A DNA stretch of 64,000 bases from Ceratorhiza oryzae-sativae. Taxonomy: Eukaryota; Basidiomycota; Agaricomycetes; Cantharellales; Ceratobasidiaceae. The position numbers and the translations under genes were made by a program. The DNA is taken from NCBI GenBank assembly GCA_030998015.1, contig JARWMV010000236.1:1-64000 (forward strand), read 5' to 3'. Below the pieces are notes generated by a model. The model was not told the origin of the DNA and searched no databases. It was given only the letters and a program-made list of their open reading frames with translations. Positions within the stretch are counted from its first letter, which is position 1, and each line of letters opens with the position of its first letter. This document shows positions 22,564-33,891 of this stretch, piece by piece.

Positions 22564-22575
22564 CTGGGGGGGCTA
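22564..22575 (+). other. Polypurine tract, Gypsy-1 copy 1
   Basis: CTGGGGGGGCTA directly precedes the 3' LTR; copy 2 has the equivalent (complement of 32526-32537). This is the expected plus-strand primer site. Confidence 0.65.
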
Positions 22576-22918
22576 TTTTATGGATCACTAACATTTTTCT
22601 ATTATTTTAGTCTGCTCTGCCAACCTCAAGCAATTCCTCTGTAATTAATTTGTGAAATACTTGAATTTGGATGCACTCCAAATTGTACTATTTCGAGTTC
22701 CATTATATACTACAAATTTCCTGCTTTCCAACGCTTATTTTATTAAGTTTTTACACTAAGATTTCAGAGAGATACAGAGGTTGCAATATTTCCTCTTATC
22801 AGGGAAGATTGATTACAACATTGCACTGCTCATATCTTGGTGACTGCTTATGCTATCAAAGCGATCTTATGCTCTATCAATAGCCAATCTTCAGCAGTAT
22901 CTGCTGCCTGAAGATCCT

Positions 22919-23062
22919 TGCGATCCACCAGATCCTCGCAATCCACCAGATCCTCGCAATCCACCAGATCCTCGCAATCCACCAGATCCTCGCAATCCAC
23001 CAGATCCTCGCAATCCACCAGATCCTCGCAATCCACCAGATCCTCGCAATCCACCAGATCCT
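22919..23062 (+). repeat. 18-bp minisatellite (8 units) in LTR
   Basis: Eight near-perfect copies of CAATCCACCAGATCCTCG head to tail. The matching site in the other Gypsy-1 LTRs has one unit (GATCCACCAGATCCTT or GATCCACCGGATCCTCG). The open frames through it on both strands are by-products of the 18-bp, frame-preserving period and not genes. Confidence 0.9.
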
Positions 23063-23910
23063 TGTGCTGGAGTGGCCTGCAGATCATGAGAATCTTACTG
23101 GACCATCAATCAAGATCTAATGACTCCAGTGAGTCAGGAGAGCCTTCCAAATTGATCCAGAAGCTTCTCTGACTCACTTTATGACTCACTGAGATGTAGA
23201 CTCCATTCATTACATGTATATACTATGATAATATGATCTACAAGCCAATAACATGTCTCAGATGCATCAATGCCTTTGATCCACACCCTGTCTTTACTCT
23301 CTTATCCTATACTGGGCTAGGGTGTACCACAAGTATAGCAGTACCCTCTTTTGATGATTGCACTGGCATGCATGCATCTATTTGGCTCTGGAATGCCCTC
23401 CTCAGGGTATAAAAGGACCTCCTCTGAGGCCCTTCCAGACCACCCACTCTTACTCAACCCAGACTGGTTATTGGTTTCCTTTCTCTTTCTATCTCTCTTC
23501 TCTGTGTGTGATTTCTTATATAACTAGTACTGAGGAATAAAGTACCATATTAGTTATATACTGTCTGATTCATTGTATCTTATATACAGATATATATAAG
23601 GATACAATATTGCCTGATTGAGCATGACATTAAGTACCAGCTATTAGAGGAAATCTAAGTCCCTGTAGCTGAGGAAGTACATGCATTAGGCAGCCCTCCA
23701 TCTATCCTATAAGCTATTGCTTAAGTCTAGTATCAAGATTAGTATCAGTTAGTCCAAGTAACTTGGGCTGAACTACATTTAAGATATCTAAGGGAACCTG
23801 ACCATAGTAGTCTTGCTCTTTATACCTATAAATTAGTCAGTTTACACTGTGAAAGATTAAGACTACCTTGAGTGTTACTTGATTGCATTGCAACTACTTT
23901 GAGCCTTCTT

Positions 23911-24563
23911 TGTTATGACCCACACTAATAGTCATAACATAACAAGGAGTCTAGCCTGTAGTGTATAGCATTTTCCCCATGGTCAAACAAGCCAGAAACA
24001 GGTCACATGACTCTGGCGCTTACCATGGTTACCCAACTCACTCCTGCAATTCTCTCCTTTGTAACTTGGAGCAAGGAGCAAGTTGTCACATGACTTCAGT
24101 GCTTATGTGTGAGCTTACTGTGGTTACCCAACTCACTCCTGCAATTCTCTCCTTTGTAACTTGGAGTGAGGAGCAAGTTGTCACATGACTTCAGCACTTA
24201 AACCACATGACCCATGGACCCTGTGTAGCTCTATAATATTTGGAGCCACAACAACCCTAAGAGCAACTTACATAACTCTTCATGCTATCATGTGACCCCC
24301 AATCAACAATCACCCAGTTGCCCTTCACGTCACATGACCAGTAAACATTGTTGACTGCAGAACTGTCTGACTCGCCTCACACAAGGATATATAAGAAAAC
24401 CAAAGCAAGGCTGATGGCCCCAGCTTGCTTTATCTTGTCAACCACAGGGGCCACTCATACATAACACTAGATACATCAATATATACTATAGGAAAACACA
24501 TAAGAACATAGCCACTACTTAAGGGATCAACAAGATGGCAGAAGAGGCAGAGGGGTCTTGACA
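23911..24563 (+). mobile_element. Gypsy-2-related solo LTR (653 bp)
   Basis: TGTTATGACCC to GGGTCTTGACA, flanked by TTCTT on both sides (23906-23910, 24564-24568). It is related to the Gypsy-2 LTR: it shares the GGTTACCC repeats, TTGGAGCAAGGAGCAAG motifs and a TATATAAG box near 24388. Its 5' 100 bp differ (ATAGTCATAACATAACAAGG), so it is a sister subfamily. No internal region remains. Confidence 0.88.
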
Positions 24564-24669
24564 TTCTTACTCTAGTCTAAGAAGTATTGAGTACAATTAG
24601 TGTATACTAACATATCTACATTTGCTTAAGCTCTAGATATTCAAGTATACCTGGACCTGTAACAAATGC

Positions 24670-26107
24670 ACTCCAGTACTCCAGCAGGAGAGAATACACC
24701 AAACTATTGCTAGTCACTGGGTCTGCATACAGAGACCATGCCATCCCTGGCAGATTCAGGTCAGGAGATCCCTCTGGATTGCTCAGGCATCCAAAGCCAG
24801 AGCCCAGCAATTGGGTGGACAATAAAAGACACTTAGCAGGAACCAGAAGCCCAGCAGAGCAGAGCATCATCAGGTTTGACCCCATAGCAGCCTCCACCTC
24901 AGCCCAGCCAAGCAGAGTAGCCTTCCACACCACCCCTGTAGTCACAGAGACCTCTGGCAACCCCACTGCTTCAGTAAGGCATGTCACAACCAACAACTTG
25001 TAGACAGTTGGGGGAGGTCCTAGGAGCAAAAAGGAGCTGCAAGGGGTCCCCTGGGATGGGGAGAAGATGTTGCAGAATGCTAGAGTGGGTAAAATGATGA
25101 GGTGAAGCATTCTGGAGACCAGAGACACTTCACAGACTTACTTAAATAGTATTTGGAGAATATATAAAAAGCAGCATGTAGCTACAAGCAAGGGTTAGCT
25201 TACTAAAAGTGAAATAAGTGATGGCTAGTGCAGTATGCATGACAGGAATGAAGATAAGTGAGAATAAGCAAGAACTAGCAAGGACAGAAGCACAAGCACA
25301 AGCACAAGCACAAGCACAAGCACTACTTTGCGATGAGCAGGCAAAATTGAGTGATTGAGAGAACAGTATCACTAATGAAATCAATGAGCATGCCAGGAGC
25401 AAGCCTTGTGACAAGTCAGACAGCAGAGCATCCAGCATCCATGCCCCCTCCTTTGCACACCAGTGCACCCCTGCAATCCAAGCCCCTTGGCACTGATGGC
25501 ATCTGCTGTACCCCTGCACCTGAGCAAGAGCCAAAGAGCAGGAGGAAGTGTGCATCATGAACAATATTGCCAATGTTCTCACCCACATGCTTACATGTCT
25601 TCTGGAGCAAGCTGTATGTGCTTCAACACAGACTACAGCTCCTCTGCAGCCAAAGTCCAAAATCCCAGCTTTGGAGAAGTATAGTGGCAAGAAGAGGAAC
25701 ACAGCAAATTCATTCATCCTTGATTGCAAAACCTATTTGGTTGCCAACCTCTCCAGCTTTCCCACCAACAATTCCAGTATCATGTATGTGTTGATGAACC
25801 AGAAGGAGGAAATCCCCAAACAGTGGTGACAATACTACTGCAACATATTACTTGAGGGAGACCAACATTGAATGCTGAATAGTTGGGAAGCATTTGAGAC
25901 AGGATTCCTTGCCTATTGTTCTGATCCTGCAGCCCTGCAGGTCAATGAGCAACAGATTAACAAGCTGAAACAAACAGGCTCTGCAAGTGACTATGCCACA
26001 GGATTGAGGGTCATTGCATGTGAGCTGGAATGGTCTGACAGTGCTGTGATGGCCACATTCTGTTGAGGTTTCAGGCCCTTTGTCTCCAATATGCTCATTG
26101 AGCATTC
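24670..26107 (+). pseudogene. gag: Gypsy-3 copy A gag continued, broken
   Basis: Continues the gag interrupted at 585 and aligns with copy B at 27015-28020. Motifs include SAYRDHAIPGRFRSGDPSG, LHTSAP, EQAV, the capsid-like SFILDCKTYLVANLSSFP and the LKQTGSASDYATGLRV segment. TAG and TGA codons (for example 25827-25829) break it, and a reversed Gypsy-3 LTR occupies 24999-25413. At about 26108 it runs into the 5' LTR of copy B, so the remainder of this gene is not in the window. Confidence 0.75.
24999..25413 (-). mobile_element. Reversed Gypsy-3-family LTR inside copy A gag
   Basis: The complement of this stretch aligns with the forward LTR at 26108-26472 (shared TTGATTTCATT, AATTTTGCCTGCT, ACTATTTAAG, GTGTCTCTGGTCTCCAGA). 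Ends are TGTAGACAG and CTTGTGACA. No clear 5-bp target duplication is visible, so boundaries are good to a few bases only. It contains a hexamer microsatellite (ACAAGC, about 25286-25321) not present in the other LTR. Confidence 0.7.
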
Positions 26108-26472
26108 TCTCACAAGGCTTGCTCCTGATGTGTTATTGATTTCATTTGTGATATATCTCTTGTGTTTCCTTAATTTTGCCTGCTTTTTGCAACATGTCCC
26201 TGTGCATGTGCTTCCATATTTGCCTGCTCTTGCTTGTCTTGCTTGCCCTTGCCTGTTCTGGCCTATACATGCTTATACTTGCTTCCTGTTGCTTGTACTG
26301 TGTTAGCTGTTGCTTGTACTTACAGGTTACTTGCCATTTTTGCACCAAACACTATTTAAGCAAATCTGTGCAGTGTCTCTGGTCTCCAGAGCACTTTACC
26401 ATTTCTATTCACACTTTCCACTGCTCTTAGACTCAGTATTTCCCTCTAGGGGTTCCGTGAGCTGTCTTCACA
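26108..26472 (+). repeat. Gypsy-3 copy B 5' LTR (about 365 bp)
   Basis: Starts TCTCACAAGG (TGTCACAAGG in the reversed copy) and ends GTCTTCACA. It carries a TATTTAAG core-promoter-like box near 26352. Downstream is a 290-bp leader (26473-26764) starting TCATTGGTTGTGACATC, with the possible primer site TTGGTTGTGACATC; I see no gene in the leader. Confidence 0.7.
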
Positions 26473-26764
26473 TCATTGGTTGTGACATCAAAAAGCACTC
26501 TTATCAGGCTGTTGCCTCATATCACTCTGGACTTGATTCCCCACCATCCATTCCAACATCACTTTGTACAAGCATATAAACAGCTTGCAATGCACATCTC
26601 ATATATCTCAGCAAATTGATATCACCTACAACCACAACTCAAGGCACTAATCCTGCACCTGCAATGCCTTGTCTGAACAACACTCTGCATTGGCCACTTC
26701 ACTTGCCAAGAACTCCCCATGACTCCCAGCTGCATCTCTTGCACCAGTAGGGGGTGCACCAGGT

Positions 26765-28357
26765 ATGACAACATCCTCAGACAGTGCACAGGCCTTTCTT
26801 TATGGGCCAGAAGACCATCAAAAACTAGGTTGTCTCTTCAACTATATCATTGGCACCAGGAGCAACAGCTCTGAAGACCCAGTGCTCCATGGGATGCTAG
26901 AAACACTACAAAACAATCTTAACAGTGAGATTCATGTGTTGGAGGCAAGGATCATGTCTTCTTTCACAGAAATGCATCAAGGCATCAGCAGGCTTGTGAA
27001 GGAGCCAGAACAATGCACTCCAGTTCACTCAAGCACCCCAGCAGGAGAGAGCGCCCCCAAACCATCACTGGTCACTGGATCAGCATACAGAGACCACACC
27101 ATTCCAACCAGATTTCAGTCAGAAGATCCCTCAGGCTCACTCAGGCAGCCCAAGACAGAACCCAGCACAGAGGAGGATGACAAACAACATCTACATGTGC
27201 CTAGGAGTCCAGCAGAGCAAAGTGTGCTGGAGTTTGACCCCTTAGGAACATCCACACCCTCCCAGCCAAGCAAAGTGACCTTCTGCACCACCCTGGTGAT
27301 CACAGAAATCCCTTGCAACACCACAGCACCAGAAATGCAACCAGCAGTGCAGCCAGCAGTTTCTCCTCCTCCCTTGCACACCAGTGCACCCCCACAACCC
27401 ATCCCACTCAGTGCTGATGGTCTCTGTGGGACTCCCACCCCTGAGCAAGAGACAAAAGAGCAGGAGGAAGTGCACACCATGAATAACATCACCAATGTCC
27501 TTACCATGCCCTCACACCCTCTGGAGCAAGCTGTGCATGCAGCAACACAAACCCCAGCTCCCCTTCAGCCAAAGTCAAAGATTCCTGCCCCAGATAAGTA
27601 CAGTATCAAGAAGGGGAACACAGCAATGTCATTCATCCTTTACTGCAAAACCTATTTTGTTGCCAACCTCTCCAGCTTTCCTGCAGACAATTCCAGGATC
27701 ATGTATGTGCTGATGAACCTGAAGGAGTGCATCCCCAAACAATGGGGCCAATACTATCTCAATAAACTGCTTGGGGGAGACCAGGATCCACTTATCAACA
27801 GTTGGGAAGCATTTGAAACAAGATTCCTTGCCAATTGGTCTGATCCTGCAGCCCTGCAGGTTGCTGAACACTGAATCAACAAGCTGAAACAAACAGGCTC
27901 TGCCAGCAACTTTGCCACAGAGTTTAGAGTCACTGCAGGAGAGCTGGAATGGTCTGACAGTACTCTGATGGCTGCTTTCCACTGAGGTCTCAACCCCTTT
28001 GTCTGCAGCAAGCTGATTGAGCACACCATTGGCTGGAGCATCACCAGTTTGGATGAGCTGATCAGCAGTGCCTGCCTTATTGACAACACACTCTTTGAGG
28101 TGTGCAAAGAAATGCAGTCAACCTCCAACTCCTTGTTGCCAGGCACCTCCAAACCAACAAGTGCAAGATCAAGCAGCTGTGTGACAGTGGAGATCCAGGA
28201 GAAGTGCAGGAAGGCAGGACAATGCCCCAAATGCAGCAATTCTAGTCACAAGTTTGAAAGCTGCCCCAATGGCTGGAAAATGAAAGCTGAAGAATGTCCT
28301 AAGCCAGTCTCAGGGAAGGTTGGAAGCTTGATTGATCAGAATCAGGAAAAAGCCTAA
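26765..28357 (+). pseudogene. gag: Gypsy-3 copy B Gag, nearly intact
   Basis: Starts at ATG 26765 (MTTSSDSAQAFLYGPEDHQK) and runs about 530 codons to TAA at 28355-28357. It has an N-terminal helical region, a long Pro/Thr/Ser linker, the capsid-type domain (SFILYCKTYFVANLSSFP, EAFETRFLANWSDP, TGSASNFATEFRV) and a CCHC zinc knuckle (CPKCSNSSHKFESC). TGA codons at 27872-27874 and about 27984 break an otherwise good frame. The stop TAA overlaps the next ATG (TAATG), so Pol may be made by reinitiation. Confidence 0.83.
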
Positions 28358-29386
28358 TGCAGCCCATTTTACCTGTGTCTGGTGCTGCAATACCTCCCAC
28401 AATGTCATCAAAACTGCTTATCAGTTGTGCAATTCAATCCAAATCCTCTCTCCTAATAACTCTTGACATTGAGGGAATCACAGGCTCCCATTCAGCTCTT
28501 ATTCACTCTGTATCCTCAGCAAATTTTAATGACCCTCAACATGCATGTCATCTATCTATTCCTCTCACAGAACCCAGTTCCCCACAACAGGTTGTTGGGA
28601 TTAATGGCAAAGATGTCAGGGACTTGGTCTGCTTCAAATGCACCCTCAAATTCACTTTACAAGCATATTCCTTCACTGAAACATTCATTTGTCTCCCTCT
28701 TGGTGACAGGGACATCATCTTGGGACTTCCCTGGTTGCAGCAGGCCAACCCTGATGTGGACTGGACAAACATGACCATCAAACCTGCAGAAACAATCTCT
28801 GGGAAGAATGCAGACATTAGAAAAACTCTGGAAATCCCTCCTGAGTTCCAAGAGTTCCAGAAAATGTTTGGGGAAGTGTTCTTTACTTCTTTACCCCCTC
28901 ACTGGCCCTATGATTGTGCAATTCCTCTGGAAGACAGCAAGGATGTGCCTTGGGGTCCTATCTACCCTATGACACCAGCTGAGACAGCTGCGCTCAGGGA
29001 GCACATTAATATGGAGCTTGCAAGTGGCAAGATCTGGCCCAGCACCTCCCCTGCAGATGCTATGGTAATGTTTGTCAAGAAGGCTGATGGCTGCCTGCAA
29101 CTGGTGGTTGACTATTGGTGCCTGAACAGTATCACCATCCAGGACCACTATGCACTGCTGCATCAGGATGAGCTGATTGCAAGCTCCAACATGCAAAGAT
29201 TGTTACCAAGCTGGATTTGCACTCAGGATACATCAATGTGCACATCAAGGAAGGGGACAAGTGGAAAACAGGATTCTGCACCAAATATGGGCTGTTTGAA
29301 TATCTGGTCATGCCATTTGGCCTCACAAATGCACCTGCTGTGTTCCAGCATTTCATGAATGACATCTTCAGGGACATCTTGGATAT
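28357..29386 (+). pseudogene. pol: Gypsy-3 copy B Pol: protease and start of RT, broken and truncated
   Basis: Starts at ATG 28357, overlapping the gag stop. The protease-like domain includes GDRDIILGLPWLQQANPDVDW. RT follows with LPPHWPYDCAIPLE, ELASGKIWPSTSPAD, FVKKADGCLQLVVDYWCLN and, after a frameshift near 29200, [20 protein letters not shown]. The active site YxDD would come next, but the gene is cut at 29386 by the Gypsy-2 LTR. The protease Asp-Ser/Thr-Gly motif looks lost (the segment reads HSVSSANF where DSG is expected). Confidence 0.82.
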
Positions 29387-29943
29387 TGTTATGACCTGTC
29401 AAATGGACATAACAGAGTAACTGAATATTTTTACAGATTTATGGCATTTTTCCTAAGTGGAACAAGCCATAAACAAGGTCACATGATCTCAGCACTTAAA
29501 CTGGTGCTTACAGTGGTTACCCTGAACTTGCTCCAGCATTTCTCTCCATTGTTACTTGGAGCAAGGAGCAAGTTGTCATGTGATCTTGGCACTTATGGCA
29601 GGATCATGTGACCTCAGCGCTTACCCCTTGGACCTTGCATGGCTCTATAAGATTTGGAGCTGCACAAACTTAAGATAAACAGTTACCTAAACCATAGTAC
29701 TGTATATAACCTGCACCTACTGCAGATTGTGCTTAGATAATACATCCACAGCCACCACAGCCACAGGCATATATAAGAAGGATAAAGCAAGACTGGACGC
29801 CTCAGCTTGCTTTATCTCATCAACCACCATAGACCATAGCAAACACTGTAACTAGAACACTCAATACATACCACATAGCACCAAACTGTCAACGCAGCCA
29901 CTACTTAAGTGCTTCACAAGAAAGCATCCAGAGGGTCACAACA
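29387..29943 (+). repeat. Gypsy-2 copy 2 5' LTR (557 bp)
   Basis: TGTTATGACC to GGGTCACAACA. It has one unit of the ~113-bp internal repeat, against two and three in copy 1, and a TATA box (GCATATATAAG) near 29768. The bases after it (TTATAAAGCAAGCTC) are identical to copy 1. Confidence 0.92.
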
Positions 29944-30063
29944 TTATAAAGCAAGCTCTTAACTTAACTAGTGGCGAACATAAGTATACTACACAGATAC
30001 TAAGGGCTGAGTACACAAGAAACCAGCTAACTCCTGTGATACATAAGAGAACACAAAGAAACT

Positions 30064-31220
30064 ATGTCACAGAGACCACAAACTTGATCTCAAAGCAGGG
30101 TGGCAAATAGTAGACCACAATCACCCAAACCCGTTACTCCCCCAGAGGCTGAAGGTAACCCAAACAAGACCCTCCAAGGAATGCCAGGGGGGTTGCCACA
30201 AAACCCACGACCAGTGGCTCAACCTAACCCCACTTGGGCCACCATCCTGGGAGGGCAAATAGGGGGAATACCACTCTGCAGCCCTCAACTGCCAATTCAC
30301 CTGATAAATCCAGACCCAGAAGATATCTCAAATCCAGAGAGGGATGAGGTAGAGGATATGACCCAAACCATATACAAACAAGGCACAGCCTTGGCAGAAG
30401 AGGCAAGGACACAACCCCAGCCAGGTCCCAGAACCATAACCACTGCCAACCCTATTCACACCATTGCCACTGCCATCAGGGTGGGGCTCAAGGAACTTAG
30501 AGACAATAACCATAGGGAACTAGAAAAGGCAATCACAGGTATAAATCAGTGTCAAATATCACTAACCCGGCAAGAAGGAAATGTGGACTGGATGGTAAGG
30601 TCAATGGAAACATCCAACAAAAATGTCCTCTATGTGGCAAAGAACCAGGACGACCTAAAAGCAGAAATGGGGAACCTGATAAAAGAATTAAAGGACATCT
30701 CCATGGAAATAAACCAGGTACTGGGAATGCAAGAGCGAAAGCTCAAAAGCTTAGAGAAGAAAACTGAAAACACAGGGGAGATCCTGACCACACTAGAACA
30801 ACAGGTAACCAATCTAGGAAATGAGCTCCAGAAAACAACTGAAGCAGGAAGGCCAAGAGAAAGGACAGAAGAGACCAGGGGAAGAACTAGGGTGGTCATA
30901 GGAAGCCCTCACAATCCCCCTCAGCCTCCCTGGTACAAACACCCTTTCTGGGAAGAACCTTCCAGGCTGAGTCCACAATAAGACCCTGAACAGAACCTCC
31001 ATCCCAAGCAAACCAACCTACCCTTGCCACAAACCACACTCCTAAGGAGGCGCAACTAGGGAGACCCAGCAAATTTAATGGGAAAAAAGGGAAGGAAGCA
31101 GAGAACTTCATAATCAGCATGGAACTTTTCTTTGCTGACTATGACAAATCAGCCTTTGATGACCAAAAAAAGATATCTGCTGTGTTAATGAACATGGAGG
31201 ACAGGGAAGCAGCAAACTGG
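30064..31220 (+). pseudogene. gag: Gypsy-2 copy 2 Gag, first part
   Basis: ATG at 30064 (MSQRPQT) followed by TGA at 30085, where copy 1 has CGA. The frame then stays open from 30100 to 30981. Pro-rich N-terminus, the motif INPDPEDISNPERDEVED, then about 100 residues of heptad-like charged helix (KNQDDLKAEMGNLIKELKD ... LKSLEKKTENTGEIL), a likely coiled coil for particle assembly. After a stop at 30979 the capsid-type segment (ELFFADYDKSAFDD) continues in another frame until it is cut at 31220 by Gypsy-1 copy 2; it resumes at 45653. Confidence 0.82.
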
Positions 31221-32525
31221 TGTTACAGGTCAGGGTACACTTGAATATCTAGAGCTTAAGCAAAAGTAGATATGTTAGTATACACTAATCGTACTCAATA
31301 CTTCTTAGACTAGAGTAAGAAGGCTCAAAATAGTTGCAATGCGATCAAGTAACACTCAAGGTAGTCTTAATCTTTCACAGTGTAAACTGACTAATTTATA
31401 GGTATAAAGAGCAAGACTACTATGGTCAGGTTCCCTTAGATATCTTAAATGTAGTTCAGCCCTAGTCGCTTGGACTAACTGATACTAATCTTAATACTAG
31501 GCTTAAGCGATAGCTTATAGGATAGATGGTGGGCTGCCTAATGCGTGTACTTCCTCAGCTACAGGTACTTAGATTTCCTCTAATAGCTGGTACTTAATGT
31601 CACGCTCAATCAGGCAATATTGTATCCTTATATATCTCTGTATATAAGATACAATGTCTCAGACAGTATATAACTAATATGGTACTTTATTCCTCAGTAC
31701 TAGTTATATAAGAAATCACACACAGACAAGAGAAATAGAAAGAGAAAAAGAAACCAATAACCGGTCTGGGTTGAGTAGTGAAGGGAGGTGGTCTGGAAGG
31801 GCCTCAGAGGAGGTCCTTTTATACCCTGAGGAGGGCATTCCAGAGCCAAATAGATACATGCATGCCAGTGCGATCATCAAAAGAGGGTACTGCTATACTT
31901 GGGGTACACCCTAGCCCAGTATAGGATAAAAGAGTAAAGACAGGGTGTGGATCGAAGGCATTGATGCATCTGAGACCTGCTATTGGCTTGTAGATCATAT
32001 TATCATAGTATATACATGTAATGAATGGAGGCTACATCTCAGTGAGTCATAAAGTGAGTCAGAGAAGCTTCTGGATCAATTTGGGAAGCTCTCCTGACTC
32101 ACTGGAGTCATTAGATCTTGATTGATGGTCCAGTAAGATTCTAATGATCTTCAGGCCATTCCGGCGCGAGGATCCGGTGGATCGCGACGATCTTCGGGCA
32201 GCAGATACCGCCGAAGATTAGCTATCGATAGAGCACAAGATCGCTTTGATAGCGTAAGCGGTTGCCGAGATATGAGCGGTGCGATGTTGTAATCAATATC
32301 TCCTGATAAGAGGAAATATCGCAACCTCTGTATCTCTCTGAGATCTTATCGTAAAAACTTAATAATATATGCGTTGGAGAGCGGGAATTTTGTACTATTT
32401 AATGAAACAGAAAATAGTACAATTCAGAGCGCATACAAATTTGAGTATTTCACAATTTAATTACAGAGGCATCGCTTGTTGGCAGAGCAGACTAAAATAA
32501 TAGAAAATGTTAGTGATCCATAACA
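31221..32525 (-). repeat. Gypsy-1 copy 2 3' LTR (1305 bp)
   Basis: On the - strand it starts TGTTATGGATC at 32525 and ends CCTGTAACA at 31221. It is nearly identical to 44351-45652. It contains the TATA box, AATAAA signal and CpG-rich hairpin described for copy 1, here with its CpGs intact. The polypurine tract CTGGGGGGCTA lies just inside at 32526-32536. Confidence 0.93.
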
Positions 32526-32555
32526 TAGCCCCCCAGTCTGGTATGTCAACTCACA

Positions 32556-33694
32556 TTAAAGAGAATCATATCCCTCATCATCAGAGCTGATGTAAATGTA
32601 CTCCCTTTCTTCCAACTGGCTTGGTTCAGCTGGTTCAGAAGGAGTGGAGGCACCAGACACAGTGAAGGACTCCTCATCTGACTCTTTAGCCTCAGGATCA
32701 GCTTCAGAGAGAGAGACAGATTGGGATGGTCCAGCTTCATTTTCAAAATGAACCCTAGGGCGACCATCTGTCACCCCTGTATCCTTGGGGTTGGAAGACC
32801 TGTAACCCATTTGGTTAGCTGGATATGCTACTTCCATTTACTAGGATTTTAAGCATACCAAGGGACAGTTTTGGGCCCTGCAGCAGCAGCCAATTGTTCC
32901 ATCTTGCTTGTCAGGAACTGGTAAAACTTCTTGGCAGACAATTGCTGCCTCAGAGTGAAGTAGACATGCTGTTCCTTGGTTGTCAGCTTCTAACCCAAGG
33001 ATAGTAGGATTGGGCTTACCATATCATCTCCCCAAGTCTTGGGAACTCCAGACTTATTGGGCTCCAGCCATCCCTTCTTGCAGAATATAGAGCGATATAG
33101 ATGGAAACAATCCTTTCCTGCAGCTATCATGGCACAAGGGAAAGGAGGGAGGACAGATGTCTTGTCCCTACCATCATACATAGCCAGACAGCGCAGGCTG
33201 CAAACCATCTGTAAGGCCCAAATCTGCAATCGAACCACTTCAGAAATAAGGGCAGGAAGAGATTCAAAAGGATTCTGCCAGTCCCAAGCAGTGAAGCCTG
33301 TTATTGGCTCTATAGGGAAAGCAATTCCTGCTTCCCTGAAGCGTGCATATAGAGGTGAATCCACTGAAAAGTTATGAGACCTATAGGCCTCTTCCAAAGT
33401 CCCATTCTGCAAGTAAGTTCCCACTGCATCTCGCACTTGAAGAAGCGCATCTACCAAGGCATGGGCTACTTGATCATGCACATACCATCCATCAGTGCCC
33501 CAGTCCTCATTGAAACTATAGTAGACTTCAATGCCATCCCTGAACTTTCGTTCCAGGATGGAAGTACTGGAGGCATACAGCCCTTCCCCCATGCGCATAG
33601 AGGCTGCCAGGCAAGCAAAGTATTTGGACAGCAGAATTGAATCTGCTACTGCCTTGGCTTGCTCCTCATTTAGCATCATAGGAGGGGACTGCAT
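32556..33694 (-). pseudogene. Gypsy-1 copy 2 accessory ORF 3 (variable protein)
   Basis: Starts MQSPPMMLNEEQAK at 33694 and is open for 234 codons to TAG at 32990. The same frame continues past the stop with KLTTKEQHVYFTL, and a second frame (32837-32556) supplies a Ser/acidic linker and the C-terminus IYISSDDEGYDSL. Shared with copy 1: FRDGIEV, DGWYVHDQ, VDSPLYARF, VVRLQIW, and a conserved Trp-Gly near the end (KTWGDD vs AVWGNN). The rest differs strongly. The frame change near 32850 could be an indel or an unrecognised intron. Function unknown; the SUMO-interaction-like tail suggests a nuclear role, which is inference. Confidence 0.65.
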
Positions 33695-33781
33695 TGTGTA
33701 AGAATAGGAGAATAGTAGGTGGAAGTGCTTAAGAGCTAGGAGGGTGTTGAACCGCTGAGGAGAGAGGGCTCTCCAAGACTG

Positions 33782-33789
33782 TTTTTATA
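33782..33789 (-). promoter_or_regulatory. TATA box before accessory ORF 3, copy 2
   Basis: TATAAAAA on the - strand about 90 bp upstream of the ATG at 33694, at the same place as TATAAAGG in copy 1. Confidence 0.45.
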
Positions 33790-33891
33790 ACCCAGAGACG
33801 TCCTGCCTTGATCTTTGGAATTATAAGATTGTTCCTTAAGTTCACACCAGAGGAATTGGGGGACAATAGTATAAATTCCAAGCAGACCAAA

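Larger units (their letters stand above)
586..24664 (+). mobile_element. Gypsy-1 copy 1, giant chromovirus (nested, decayed)
   Basis: A Ty3/gypsy LTR retrotransposon bounded by TGTTATGG...TAACA LTRs and a 5-bp target duplication AATGC (581-585 and 24665-24669). Order: LTR, primer-binding region, pre-gag exon, gag with collagen-like repeats, protease, reverse transcriptase, RNase H, integrase with chromodomain, three accessory ORFs, polypurine tract, LTR. Four later insertions (3690-4064, 8857-9378, 10780-18743, 23911-24563) each have their own 5-bp duplication. Without them the element is about 14.5 kb, large for a chromovirus because of the long gag and the accessory region. Many stops and indels mean it is dead. 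Confidence 0.93.
22576..24664 (+). repeat. Gypsy-1 copy 1 3' LTR, interrupted
   Basis: Starts TTTTATGGATC (TGTTATGG in other copies) and ends CCTGTAACA before the target duplication AATGC. It is split by the solo LTR at 23911-24563. Without that insert it is about 1,431 bp, 123 bp longer than the 5' LTR, explained by extra 18-bp units at 22919-23062. Confidence 0.92.
26108..29386 (+). mobile_element. Gypsy-3 copy B, 5' part
   Basis: LTR, leader, gag and the first part of pol of a Ty3/gypsy element. It is inserted in the gag of copy A and interrupted in the reverse transcriptase at 29387 by Gypsy-2 copy 2. Its continuation is not found at the right end of Gypsy-2 copy 2, where a Tc1-like element starts instead. 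Gag and pol are separated by an overlapping stop/start TAATG. Confidence 0.82.

Noticed and set aside
22848..23172. Repetitive protein frames (DLVDCEDLVDCE and SSQSTRSSQST types) or a CRISPR-like array
   Set aside because: They come from an 18-bp tandem repeat inside an LTR; units are contiguous without spacers and the period is a multiple of three, so frames stay open by chance.
25286..25321. ACAAGC hexamer repeat as a telomere-like tract
   Set aside because: Short internal microsatellite within a reversed LTR; does not match fungal telomere repeats and is not at a chromosome end.
32859..33640. Plus-strand frames across Gypsy-1 copy 2
   Set aside because: They run opposite to well-supported - strand genes and show no domain similarity; treated as shadows.
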